NCBI GenBank assembly: GCA_002917075.1
Contig: NTMA01000026.1
Coordinates: 372,001-436,000 of the forward strand
Direction of reading: 5' to 3'
DNA from: Hawksworthiomyces lignivorus
Taxonomy: Eukaryota; Ascomycota; Sordariomycetes; Ophiostomatales; Ophiostomataceae
Length of the DNA stretch: 64,000 nucleotides
This document shows positions 55,046 through 64,000 of the stretch, piece by piece. How positions within the stretch are numbered: position 1 is the first letter of the stretch; the number at the start of each line of letters is the position of its first letter. A program made the position numbers and the translations under genes. The notes beneath the pieces are model-generated. The model worked only from the letters and a program-made list of their open reading frames with translations. It searched no databases and was not told the DNA's origin.

Positions 55046-56684
55046 ATGGCGCCGCTCGTCCTTCACAACGTGCCAGACGATGAGCTGTACACGGGCAAGG
55101 ATGGCATCACGCGCCCCTTTGCCGTAGTTGGCGCAACAGATGAGTACGTGTCTTCATGTGTGCGCATTGCATATTGTCTTTGATTGATTCACTGCGCAAT
55201 AGGCCGCAGCTAACACTCCCCTTTTTCTTCCAATGCACAGACGCCGATCTGCGCGGCTACGACGACAGGCAGCAGCAACACAGGGTTCCTTTGGCCGGGC
55301 GCGGTCGCGGCAGCGCGCCGGGTCGGTGGGCCCGGGCGGCGGGCGGAGCAAGCAGCAGCAGGCCAAGACGACAACGACGACGGCGATGGCGGCGGACGAG
55401 GTGTTTGGCGCGTGGAAGAAGGACCAGGAGCGCGTGTTCCAGCAGCAGCACCACCACGGCGACGGCCAGGCGGGCCAGCAGCAGGGCGGCGGCGGCGCGG
55501 ACCACCTACTAGAGGGTCCCGGGGCGGGGGGCAAGACCCCCGGCCTGTCGCGCAAAGTGAGCAGCGGCAGCGCCAACATGGACGAGGCGCCGCCAGCGGG
55601 GTCGTCCCAACAACAGCAGCAGCAGCAGCAGGCGGTGCCTAAGAAGCCCCAGAACCAGCCGACCGAGGTCATCCTGCGCGGCTACCGCTCGGCCGACTAC
55701 CAGTACGCGGCGCTGCGCCACTACGAGCAGCTGGCCGGCCGCATCTGCGAGGACTACCCGCGCGACCCGCCCGTGGCCAGCCGGCGGTACCGGTCGAGCC
55801 TGCGCGACGCCGCGGCGCGCTCGGCGGCGGCGGCGGCGGCGTCGTCGTCGTCATCGTCGCCGGCAAACGCGACGCACAACGGCGCCGCCTCCACTGCTGC
55901 GGCTGCCGCCTCGCCCGGCGCCCTGACCCCCGCCGAGCGCCAGGCCGTCATGCAGCGCGCCGCCGGCGGCCGCCACTGGGTCAAGGTCACGTTCGAGTCC
56001 GCCCAGGCCGCCGACGCCGCCCTCTACGCCTCGCCCCAGAGCGTCCTGGGCTACCTCGTGTCCGCCGAGCTGTACCGCGGCGTGCCGCTGGCCGACGCCG
56101 ACGACGTCGCCGTGCCCGACCCGGACGCCCTGGTCGAGTACGAGCGCGCCCGCCACGGCGGCGGCGCCCACGCCTTTGGCCGCCTGTCCCCCTACACCTC
56201 GTCCTCGCGCACCGTCGACTCCGGCACCGTCACCCACGACGACCCCTTTGCCGCCGGCGCCTCGTCCGTCTCGTCCGCCACCGTGACGGGCACGGGCCCG
56301 GCGGCGGGCGGCGATGCGGACGCCTCCTCATCGCCGGCAGCGGCAGGTGCCAGCGGTAACGGCAGCCAGGCCGTCGCCGCCGCCGTCTCGACTGGCAGCG
56401 ACAACAGCGAGTTCTGTCGGAGGATCCCCACAGCGCGCCGCGCCACGCTCAAGGCGCCGGAGCTGGCCCTGCTGCCGCGCGAGTCCGCCGTGCGGCGCGT
56501 GGTTAAGCGCCTCCCGCTGCTCCACCGGCTGACGGGCACCATCATCGGCAACCAGGTGCCGCGGAAAGAAAACGGCCTGTTCGACTGGGAAAAGGCAAGT
56601 CTGTATTGGAAGCTGATCTGGTGGCTGGATTTCTTGTTTTCGCTGTTTGCCGGAGAGATCCTCGACGCAAACAAGGATGAGTAG
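55046..56684 (+). CDS. NUP53: Nucleoporin Nup53/Nup35 family (MPPN-RRM)
   Basis: Linker nucleoporin of the nuclear pore inner ring. Exons are 55046-55143 and 55241-56684. Start [20 protein letters not shown] is the fungal family's usual opening. A disordered Gln/Ala/Gly-rich segment (with a polyQ run near codon (55606-55630)) precedes the Nup35-type [37 protein letters not shown] and [21 protein letters not shown] long low-complexity spacer leads to the C-terminal [11 protein letters not shown] segment and the amphipathic [21 protein letters not shown] / [20 protein letters not shown] tail, which in this family contacts the nuclear membrane. About 515 residues, normal. Very GC-rich, giving long antisense frames that are not genes. 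Confidence 0.92.
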
Positions 56685-57002
56685 GAGGGGGGAGTTTCTA
56701 GGGAGTTTGGTACATAAGAGAGCGGCTACCTTTTGGTTTTTTGATCATTTTTTTTTCTTCTTATTTATTGCAGCACATTTTGTTGCCACGGGAGCATTCA
56801 CAGGGCCATCGTCTGGTTTTCATGGAAAGTTTCGGAACAGCTTAGATCGTTCACAATTGTTTCATGTACAACATATAATTCACTTTATGGTAATTTTTTT
56901 TATCTTTATTAAATGAGAACGGGACACCAAAAAAGGGAAAAACAATGAAAAAGCCTGTTCACAAATTTATACCAATGGTCTTTATCGTTTTTTTAAACTC
57001 CT

Positions 57003-58762
57003 CTAGTTGTTCTCCTTGACGAACTTGCTGTTAGGGACGGTGTACAGGTCGAGATACTCGTCCACGGGCAGCTTGTCGACGCGGCTGCCGTCGGTGCTCA
57101 GCTTGACGAGCTCCTCGACGCGCTCGGCGCTGAAGTGGGGCTCAAGGTGGCGCTTGAACTTGGCCAGGATGACGGGCTTGGCCTCTTCGCGGCGCAGGGG
57201 GTGGCCAAGGGGTGCCTCGACGGCGACCTCGGGCAGAACCGTGCCGTCGTTGAGCTCGACGGTCAGGGCGTTGGAGATGGTGCGCTTGGTGGCGTCGTGG
57301 TAGTCGGCGGTGAACTTGGGGTCCTCGACGCAGGTGATCTTCTTGCGCAGGGCATCCAGCTCGGCGCTGGTGGCGGCCTCGGAGCCGTCCAGGTAGTCGG
57401 CGGCCGTCAGGCGGCCGTACATGAGCATGACGGCGGACATGTACTGCACGCAGTGGTCGCGGTCGGCAAAGTTGTTCAGCTGGGCGAACTGCTTGTCGAT
57501 GATGCGGATGCAGGCCTCGTGCGTGCGGCAGGTGATGGCCTTGATGTCGGCGGCCGACTTGCCGGCGGCCTTGAGCTGGTGGTAGATCTTCTCCGAGGCC
57601 TCGACGGCGGTCTGGGCGTGGAACTCGGCCGGGTACGAGACCTTGAACAGCACGTTCTCCATGACGTAGCTGCCGTAGGGGCGGTTGAACTCAAAGGGCT
57701 TGCCCTTGAAGAGCACGTCGTAGAAGCCCCATGTCTTGGCCGTCAGGACCGTGGGGACGCCGTGCTCGCCCGCCAGGACGCGCAGGGTCACGGTGACGGC
57801 GCGCTGGCAGGCGTCGCCGGCAGCCCACGACTTGCGGGACATGGTGTTGGGAGAGTGGCGGTAGGTGCGCAGGCTCTGGCCGTCGACGAAGGCCTGCGAG
57901 ACGGCGGCGGCGATGCCCTCCTTGTCCATGCCCAGCATGTCGGCGACGACGGCGGCGGAGGCGACCTTGACGAGGAGGACGTGGTCCAGACCGACCTTGT
58001 TGAACGAGTTCAGGATGGCCAGGTTGCCCTGGATCTCGTGGGCCTTGGTGGCATAGGCGAGCACGTCACCGACGGTGACGATGCGGCCGCCGGCCAGCTT
58101 CTTGGCGGCGCCGCTCTTGTTGGTGCGGTTGATCCAGTCAGCCACAGCCAGGATGGCGCCCAGGTTGTCCGAAGGGTGGCCCCACTCAGCAGCCAGCCAG
58201 CAGTCGTTGTAGTCGAGCCAGCGGATCATGGCACCGATGTTGAAAGCACCGTTGACCGGGTCCAGCTCGTAGTGCGTGCCAGGGACGCGAACACCAGCCG
58301 GCACGACCGTGCCGTCAACGATGGGGCCCAGCAGCTTGGTGCACTCAGGGAAGCGGAGAGCCTCCAGACCGCAGCCGAGGGTGTCCAGAAGGATCCATCG
58401 TGCAGTGTCGATCTGACGAGTTGGTAGTTAGCATGGAGAACAGAAGCACACAAATCAAGCTGCAGTAGGAGATCTGAGGGGGAGGCAGAACGAACAGCCA
58501 GATCAGACGTGATGGGCTTGGTCACGTAGGTAGCAATGTCATCGATCTCCTTGTCGTAGGCCATGGTGGGCTTGCTGACGGGAGCAGACGAGTACGCGCG
58601 GCGGCCGGAGGCGACGAAGCTGTTCTGTCTTGCGGTGGGAGCGGCAAGGGGAGTAGCCGCGGCGGAGGACTGCAGAAGAGCGGAAGAGAGGACGGCGACG
58701 GAGCGTGTCTGCGGACGCAGCACTCGAGAGGCAAGGCGAAGGCTGCGCGCGGCAGATGACAT
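57003..58762 (-). CDS. prpD: 2-methylcitrate dehydratase, mitochondrial (MmgE/PrpD family)
   Basis: Dehydrates 2-methylcitrate to 2-methyl-cis-aconitate in the methylcitrate cycle, which clears propionyl-CoA. Exons are 58496-58762 and 57003-58412 (83-bp intron). The N-terminus MSSAARSLRLASRVLRPQTR is Arg/Ser/Ala-rich and lacks acids, as a mitochondrial presequence should. Family motifs: DTARWILLDTLGCGLEAL, FNIGAMIRWLDYNDCWLAAEWGHPSDN, SRKSWAAGDACQRAV and DRDHCVQYMSAVMLMYG. About 558 residues, normal for fungal PrpD. Not linked functionally to its neighbours. GC-rich; the 430-codon plus-strand frame on its antisense is a shadow. Confidence 0.95.
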
Positions 58763-60053
58763 GGCTGGTGAGCGAGGGTGAGGGATGAGTGAGAAGGAGG
58801 ATGAAGATGGGAAGTGAATGAGTCTCTCACTCTCTGAATCTCAGGCAAAGGAGAAGGAAGATTTTCAACACAGGCGAGGAAGACTTTCAGCTTCCTTTTT
58901 TTCTTCGTTTCTGCCTTTAATTCTTTTTCAGTGTGTCTGACCTCGGGTCTTGGGACAGCCAACAGAACAGCACAATCCAGACAATGTGGCCCTAAAAGAG
59001 ATCTAGTTTCCTCGGTTGGAATCTCTGGGGGTCTCGTCAACAGGAGAATTAATTTTTTTGTTCTATTTTTGCTGGCGCTGTGGTTTTGTCCTGTGTGTAT
59101 TGGGGGTAAGGCACAAGTCTCTGGATCCCTTGAAGCGAATTGTCTTATCCAAATTCTCTCCCAATTGGTGAAGCCCCGGGAAATGGTTTACCGCGGCAAG
59201 CCGAGAGCCCCACCGGCAACTTTTCGGTTGACAGCCACCGACTGGCTCTTGCCACTTTATAGCTCCATCTCACACCTAAAGAGTACCATTGGGGGGCAAC
59301 CGCGACAGATGCGCAGCTATATTCAATCGCAGCTTCCCGCAAAAAGTAATGTCTGTGTGACAATGGTTACAATTATGCATAATATGCCTGTTCGCATTAT
59401 TCATGTCAAGTCCGGCCCTCCGTCGGCCGAGACCTCGTCGACCGACGTAGTTTGTGCTCGGTGCCGTTTCGTCTATCTACGAGTTGTAAATCCCATACCG
59501 AATGGATCGAGAAGACATTTTTCCATTAGTTGCCAATACCCGCGGCTCAACCGTCTCTCCCATCCTGCCCCTGGAAACGTTTTGTCCTCCTCCGAATTGT
59601 CGGAGGTGACGTCACTGTCTCTTTTGCTGAAAGCTGCCCGTCTGCGCCTGCTCTGTTATTAACGTGCTTATTTCTTATACATGCATCAATTCTGTGATCT
59701 CCCTACTGCGTCGTCCCTTCCCTGGCAACGGTTGTTGTTCTGCGTGCTTGCTTCTCTCGGGCTAAGTAATGGTCTCTGGTTTGCCGTCGCGGCTTCCTTT
59801 GCTCTGCTTCAACCCCGCACCATGATTGGCCAATTGAGGAAAAACCCCTCTTCCCCGCCAATGAGGGGACTGACGACTTCCGGGCTCCACTGCACCGAAT
59901 CACCGCTAATTTCTTTGACGTAAGTAGCCGGAATAGCGGCTGCTTTTGATAGCTTCAAGCTGCCAGCTGCCGACAGCTGTACTTGTCCCTCCCCGAAAGT
60001 AAATAAGTTCATCTACAAAGTTTCTTGGCGGCTTCAGCTAGTCCCTATTCACG
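58763..60053. promoter_or_regulatory. Divergent promoter of prpD and M24 protein
   Basis: A 1.29-kb interval between divergent starts. The 243-codon plus frame at 58931-59662 is mixed in composition, lacks any domain and is not called. No recognised motif is reported. Confidence 0.4.
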
Positions 60054-61654
60054 ATGTGGCTGCTGCGTGTACTCCCTGTCCTCGTCTGGGCAGCTGCTTT
60101 TGTCGCCGCTGATGCGGCTTCTGCGTCTTGGGGGCTGAAATATCATACTGTTCCGCCTCTGCGGGAACAGGCAACCATTCAGAATGCTTGGACGGCCGAG
60201 CGGAAGACGATCATCCCCGGCCTGCTGCACAAGTATGGCGTCGATGCGTGGCTGGTAGGTATTGGCACGAATTTGTGTCACCTGATTGCCCAGCAACATA
60301 ATGTGAATCTGACTGCTTCTCTTTCTATTAGATGAGCCAGCGTGAATACGCAGAAGACACTGTCTTCTGGTCGCTCAAGGCCGCCGAGCAGTTCTCTGCC
60401 CGTCGGCGGACCACCATCCTGTATGTCGCCGGAAACAGCAGCGCTGTAACGGCGACGGTGGCTCTGTCGGCGCGCACGCAGGTCCTCGTCGACGCGAGCA
60501 CGGGGCGCACCGCGACAGAGTACTACTGGATTGACAACACGCCGGCGCTGTGGGCCGAGCTGCAGGCCGTGTTCGCCGCCGCAGACCCGGCGCACGTCGC
60601 CATCAACGCCGCCGAGGAGCTGGCGTTCAGCTCGGGCCTGCACGCGGGCGAGCTGGCGGCGATCCAGCGGGGGCTGGGCCCGCGCTGGGCGGCGCGGCTG
60701 GTGGACGACCTGCCGATGCTGGCCGTCGAGTTCGTCGCCACCATGGTGCCCAGCCGCCTGCCGTGGTACCGCCGGCTGCAGGAGACGGCGTGGGCCGTTA
60801 TCCACGAGGCGTTTAGCGCCCGCGTCGTCGTCCCCGGTACCACCACCACCGCCGACGTCAAGTGGTGGATGCGCGAGCGCCTGCAGGCGCAGAACGTCAC
60901 CACGTGGTTCCAGCCGTCCGTGTCGGTCCTCAAGGGCGAGGCCGAGCCGTTCGCAGCAGCTGACGACGACGGCGACACCGCGCCCATCATCATCCAGTAC
61001 GGCGACCTGCTGCACGTCGACTTTGGCATCACCGCCCTCGGGCTCAACACCGACACGCAGCACCTCGGCTACGTGGTGCCCCCGGGCTACAGGGCCGCCG
61101 ACGGCGACTACGTGCCGCTCGGCCTGCGCAATGGCCTGGCCGCCGGCAACCGCCTGCAGGACCTCACGCGCCACGCCATGGCCCGGTCCATCGGCCGCAG
61201 CGGCAACGCCATCCTGCGGGACATCCGCGCAGCCATGGCGCGCGAGGGGCTCGAGGGCAAGATCTACTCCCACCCGATTGGCGACTGGGGCCATTCTGCA
61301 GGGACGCTGGTTGGTAAGTTTTCTTTTTTTGCATTTTCCTTGTTGCGTTCTTACTTTGTGTGCTGCTCCCCCTCGACATGTTACTCATGCTTTCTCCCAA
61401 CAGGAATGACGAACCTCCAGGACGGCGTGCCTGTGCTGGGCGACCTGCCCCTGTTGTCCAACACGTACTATAGTGTCGAGCTGTCCGCTACGCACTTTGT
61501 GCCGGAATGGAATAGCACGGTCATCTTCCCCCTGGAGGAAGACGTCTACTGGGACGCGGCGACGGGCATGTGGGAATGGGTTCAGGGCCGCCAAGAGCGG
61601 TTCCATCTCGTTTTACCGCCGAAAGAGAGCAGCGCAGGTCCTGAAGAACTGTAG
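60054..61654 (+). CDS. Secreted M24 metallopeptidase-family protein (Xaa-Pro peptidase-like)
   Basis: Pita-bread-fold protein of the M24 family. Exons are 60054-60254, 60332-61313 and 61404-61654. MWLLRVLPVLVWAAAFVAADA is a clear signal peptide. The N-terminal creatinase-like domain runs to about residue 240. In the C-terminal domain, candidate metal ligands are the Asp in DLLHVDFGIT, Asp in NTDTQHLGY, His in YSHPIGDWGH, Glu in YYSVELSATHF and Glu in IFPLEEDVYWD, in the right order for M24. The last two differ from classical prolidase contexts, so catalytic activity should not be assumed. About 477 residues. Subgroup common in filamentous fungi without firm function. Confidence 0.85.
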
Positions 61655-61857
61655 GGGTTTTTATTGACTGCACATAACAAAGCACATGCACATAACAAAG
61701 TATATGACATATCACGACGATCAGCTCGACGAGTTCCTTTATTTGTAAATTTGAATTAGCTCTCATAATTTGGTACCTCGCAATACACGCTATGCATTTT
61801 CCGATTTTGCTTTGCTCTGGCCAGCTATATTATTATTCCACAAACGCCTGACAGCCT

Positions 61858-64000
61858 CTAATTGCTGATCGGCGTCCACCGCGCCAGATGCCCTACTCGC
61901 TGTCCAACGTTCCGGACAATGCAAAAGCGTGCTTCTCTGTTGATGGGCACGCGGTCGGTGGCGCCACCCTCGCCGCCGGCCTGCTCGCCCGCCGCCTCGG
62001 CCGGGCCGTCGGCCGCCACGATCGCCTCTGCCAGCTTGTGCGCGCTGACGTGGCCGATGCCGAACCCCTTGCCGTTCTGGAAGCGGTGCGCGCCGCTCGT
62101 GACAAACCCGATCAGGTCCTCCGCACCGGGGAGCGGTAGCTCGCCTGGCCCGGACGACGACGACGACGACGGCCGCGGGTACGGAAGGGGCGTCTCCAGC
62201 AGCGACTGCGCCAGCAGCTTCTTGCGCGTGTCCATGTCCGCGTCCGCGGGCATGCGCCGCCGCGGCGCCAGGCGCTGCTGCTGCCCGCGCCCGCCTGCCG
62301 CCTGCGCTAGCCAGAGCTGGCGGAGACTGCTCGCTGCGGCGTCGGGCTGCTGGTCCGCAGCTCCATCGCCGCCGCCGCCGTAGCCGTCTCCTGGCGGCGC
62401 CGCTGGCAGGCGGTAGATGCGCGCCAGCGGGTCCGGTACGCCGCCCCACAGCAGCTGGACGGAGATCGTCATGAGCTGGTACGGCGAGCGCCACTGCGGC
62501 TGGCGCTGCAGCCGCGCACATTGCACGGCCGCGCGCACCTCGCCCCACGTGGCGTGCTGCATCTGCCGGACCAGGTCGGGCTGCTTCTGGGGCCGCAGCG
62601 CCTCAAACTGGACCTCCTCCTCGACTTTGTCCGCTTGCTGCCCATCTTTCTCGCAAGTGTCCATGCTCTCCTCTGATCCGGGCCCTTCATTGCCGGCTTT
62701 TTCTTCTTCGAAAGACGCAAGCAGATCCGTCGAAACACTAGCCGTGCCATATAGGAATTCCCAGTCGCATGCAAAGCCCGATCCCAATTCGCCCTTTTTG
62801 CCGTTGCCGAGATCAACCGCCTTCCACTGCGTTCTCTTGGGCGACGGCTTTGCGTTCCACTCCTTTTCCAGGCGTCGCCGGCTCTGCAGCTCCCAGTCCC
62901 ACCCCGTGGGCGTGCCCGGAAAGTCGGCCGGAAACCAAGGGCGGCCACGCTCCAGCGACATATGCCGCTCCTCGTCCAGGCCGGCGTACATCGGACGGTG
63001 GCCGCTGCGGAGGCGCTGGAGGTGCAAACGCTGCCAGATCATGTCGATGCACGTCCGCGGCGCCAGTAGCGTCCATGTAGGACTGGCAAAATTGCGGTCG
63101 TTGGGGTCTGCCATGGCGGGTATCGACGACCCGGCCACGGCAACGATGACTGGGATCGGTTGGCTCTCCGCAGTAGGCAGCAGCTTCTCGCCGAGCGCCA
63201 GTTTTCCCCGCCTCTTGTCGAGAGTAGCCTGTGGCGGCTGCCGGGCGGCCTTGTGCCGAAGGAGATTGTCGAACAGGCCCGAGGGCGATCGCACATCTCT
63301 GTTGGCTGGCCATCCGGCAAGTACGCTGCTTCCAGCACCGAGACTCTGCTTCGCCTTTTCTGAGTCGGCAGGCTCGTCAAGCCGAGGATCTTGGATGCTA
63401 AGTGCGAGCATGGTGCCGCTCGCAGGCCCCAGTGCCGTTGTGTCAAAGCTCCGCAGCTGCAGGAAGTCTCCGCCGTGCGGTTCCAGGGGCGAGTTCTTTG
63501 TCTGGTAGGGATAAATGGCGCCGGCGAGCGTCTCGGCGGCGCTGGTGCCGGTCATGTCGATGCTGCCAATTTCCAGGCGGAAATCGCGCACGTCAACTTG
63601 CAGCTGCTTCTGCGCCACCTCGTTGTTGACTGTCGTCCACACATGGGAGAAGATCGTAGGGTGCACCCGCAGGAATGCCTCGCGGGTTGTTTCGTCTGCA
63701 GCTGTCTCGCCTGCTGGATTGTAGATGAGGGTCATGACCCCGCAGTTACCTGGGCCACCCAGCTCGCCCGACCCGACCTGGCCTCCCGCCTGGCTCCGGC
63801 GGTGCTGCTGGTAGCCAAACGACCGCGGCAGCTTCACGTCCACAAAGCAAGAGCCGCTCCGCAGCGCCGGCGTCAGGAGATGCGGCTCCACGACCGACAC
63901 CAGCGCCATGTCCAGCTGCGCGGACCGTCCTCGCAGGTGGATGGTCGCCATGTAACTGGTGTCCCAGGAGACGCACATCCCCGGCCTGAGGCCGGAGGAC
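61858..64000 (-). CDS. POP1: Ribonuclease P/MRP protein subunit Pop1, C-terminal part (5'-partial)
   Basis: Largest protein subunit of nuclear RNase P and RNase MRP, needed for tRNA 5' maturation and rRNA processing. The frame is open to the right window edge (SSGLRPGMCVSWDTSYMAT...), so the N-terminal Pop1 domain is outside. The visible 713 residues include the POPLD domain: WTLLAPRTCIDMIWQRLHL, GHRPMYAGLDEERHMSLERG and RPWFPADFPGTPTGWDWE. The end, ARFCIVRNVGQRVGHLARW, is the family's typical C-terminus. No intron in the visible part. Long antisense and out-of-frame ORFs reflect GC-rich codon use. Confidence 0.92.
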   Translation of the reverse strand, partial: SSGLRPGMCVSWDTSYMATIHLRGRSAQLDMALVSVVEPHLLTPALRSGSCFVDVKLPRSFGYQQHRRSQAGGQVGSGELGGPGNCGVMTLIYNPAGETAADETTREAFLRVHPTIFSHVWTTVNNEVAQKQLQVDVRDFRLEIGSIDMTGTSAAETLAGAIYPYQTKNSPLEPHGGDFLQLRSFDTTALGPASGTMLALSIQDPRLDEPADSEKAKQSLGAGSSVLAGWPANRDVRSPSGLFDNLLRHKAARQPPQATLDKRRGKLALGEKLLPTAESQPIPVIVAVAGSSIPAMADPNDRNFASPTWTLLAPRTCIDMIWQRLHLQRLRSGHRPMYAGLDEERHMSLERGRPWFPADFPGTPTGWDWELQSRRRLEKEWNAKPSPKRTQWKAVDLGNGKKGELGSGFACDWEFLYGTASVSTDLLASFEEEKAGNEGPGSEESMDTCEKDGQQADKVEEEVQFEALRPQKQPDLVRQMQHATWGEVRAAVQCARLQRQPQWRSPYQLMTISVQLLWGGVPDPLARIYRLPAAPPGDGYGGGGDGAADQQPDAAASSLRQLWLAQAAGGRGQQQRLAPRRRMPADADMDTRKKLLAQSLLETPLPYPRPSSSSSSGPGELPLPGAEDLIGFVTSGAHRFQNGKGFGIGHVSAHKLAEAIVAADGPAEAAGEQAGGEGGATDRVPINREARFCIVRNVGQRVGHLARWTPISN

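Noticed and set aside
57135..58427. 430-codon plus-strand open frame
   Set aside because: It is exactly antisense to the conserved prpD coding exons, is Val/Gly/Asp-rich and has no domain; a product of GC-rich third positions.
58931..59662. 243-codon plus-strand open frame in the prpD upstream region
   Set aside because: No domain, no family-like pattern, and no sign of codon bias like its neighbours.
62417..63508. 363-codon plus-strand open frame
   Set aside because: Antisense to the POP1 POPLD-containing frame; Ser/Arg/Cys-rich and without family features.
1..64000. tRNA genes, CRISPR arrays, rRNA and telomeric repeats
   Set aside because: No convincing B-box-containing cloverleaf, regularly spaced repeats, rRNA-like sequence or TTAGGG array was seen; CRISPR is not expected in a fungal genome.

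Overview
The window is chromosomal DNA of a filamentous ascomycete, probably a Sordariomycete (Hypocreales-like by general style; species not determinable by eye). The evidence is short GT-AG introns of about 50-110 bp, fungal-specific transcription-factor domains, a NACHT-ankyrin NLR, fungal Nup53, Ssz1 and Pop1 homologues, and several Dal5/Liz1/sugar-porter type MFS transporters. Coordinates below were derived by hand-splicing reading frames; exon borders are inferred from frame continuity and family conservation.

Region A (1-32.1 kb) looks like one large nitrogen/carbon catabolic gene cluster. It holds a 5'-partial fungal transcription factor; an M20 N-carbamoyl-amino-acid amidohydrolase; an allantoate-permease-like MFS; a phenol-2-monooxygenase-like flavoprotein; a beta-hydroxyacid dehydrogenase; two paralogous EF1B-gamma-type glutathione transferases; a DapA/4-hydroxy-2-oxoglutarate aldolase-like lyase; an aspartate-aminotransferase-like enzyme; a full-length ATP-dependent 5-oxoprolinase/hydantoinase; an IPNS-like 2-oxoglutarate/Fe(II) dioxygenase; a Liz1/Seo1-type MFS broken by an in-frame stop; a two-finger C2H2 transcription factor; and an SDR. 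Together they could hydroxylate a ring, open a lactam or hydantoin-like ring at the expense of ATP, remove a carbamoyl group, transaminate, and cleave or oxidise the carbon chain. The substrate is unknown. The strongest non-coding signal is a shared 12-bp motif, GAGGAGC(A/T)CCAC, found seven times exactly, always intergenic and always 200-480 bp upstream of cluster genes between 13.9 and 30.8 kb, including the promoter of the C2H2 factor itself. This looks like a pathway-specific regulon.

Region B (32.1-43.4 kb) is accessory: a 1685-residue NLR, a divergent pair of FMN-dependent monooxygenase (with a 13-nt microexon) and zinc-type enoyl/alcohol reductase, and a 5'-truncated UNC93-like relic.

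Region C (43.9-45.8 kb) is the conserved ribosome-associated Hsp70 Ssz1, much more GC-rich than regions A and B.

Region D (46.6-54.1 kb) is a small rhamnoside-use module: a GH78 alpha-L-rhamnosidase, a sugar-porter MFS and a Zn2Cys6 regulator. A TA-flanked MITE-like element with 17-bp subterminal repeats follows at 54.3-54.7 kb.

Region E (55-64 kb) is GC-rich and largely housekeeping: nucleoporin Nup53, mitochondrial 2-methylcitrate dehydratase, a secreted M24 peptidase-family protein and the C-terminal part of RNase P/MRP subunit Pop1. No tRNA, rRNA, CRISPR or telomeric repeat was seen.
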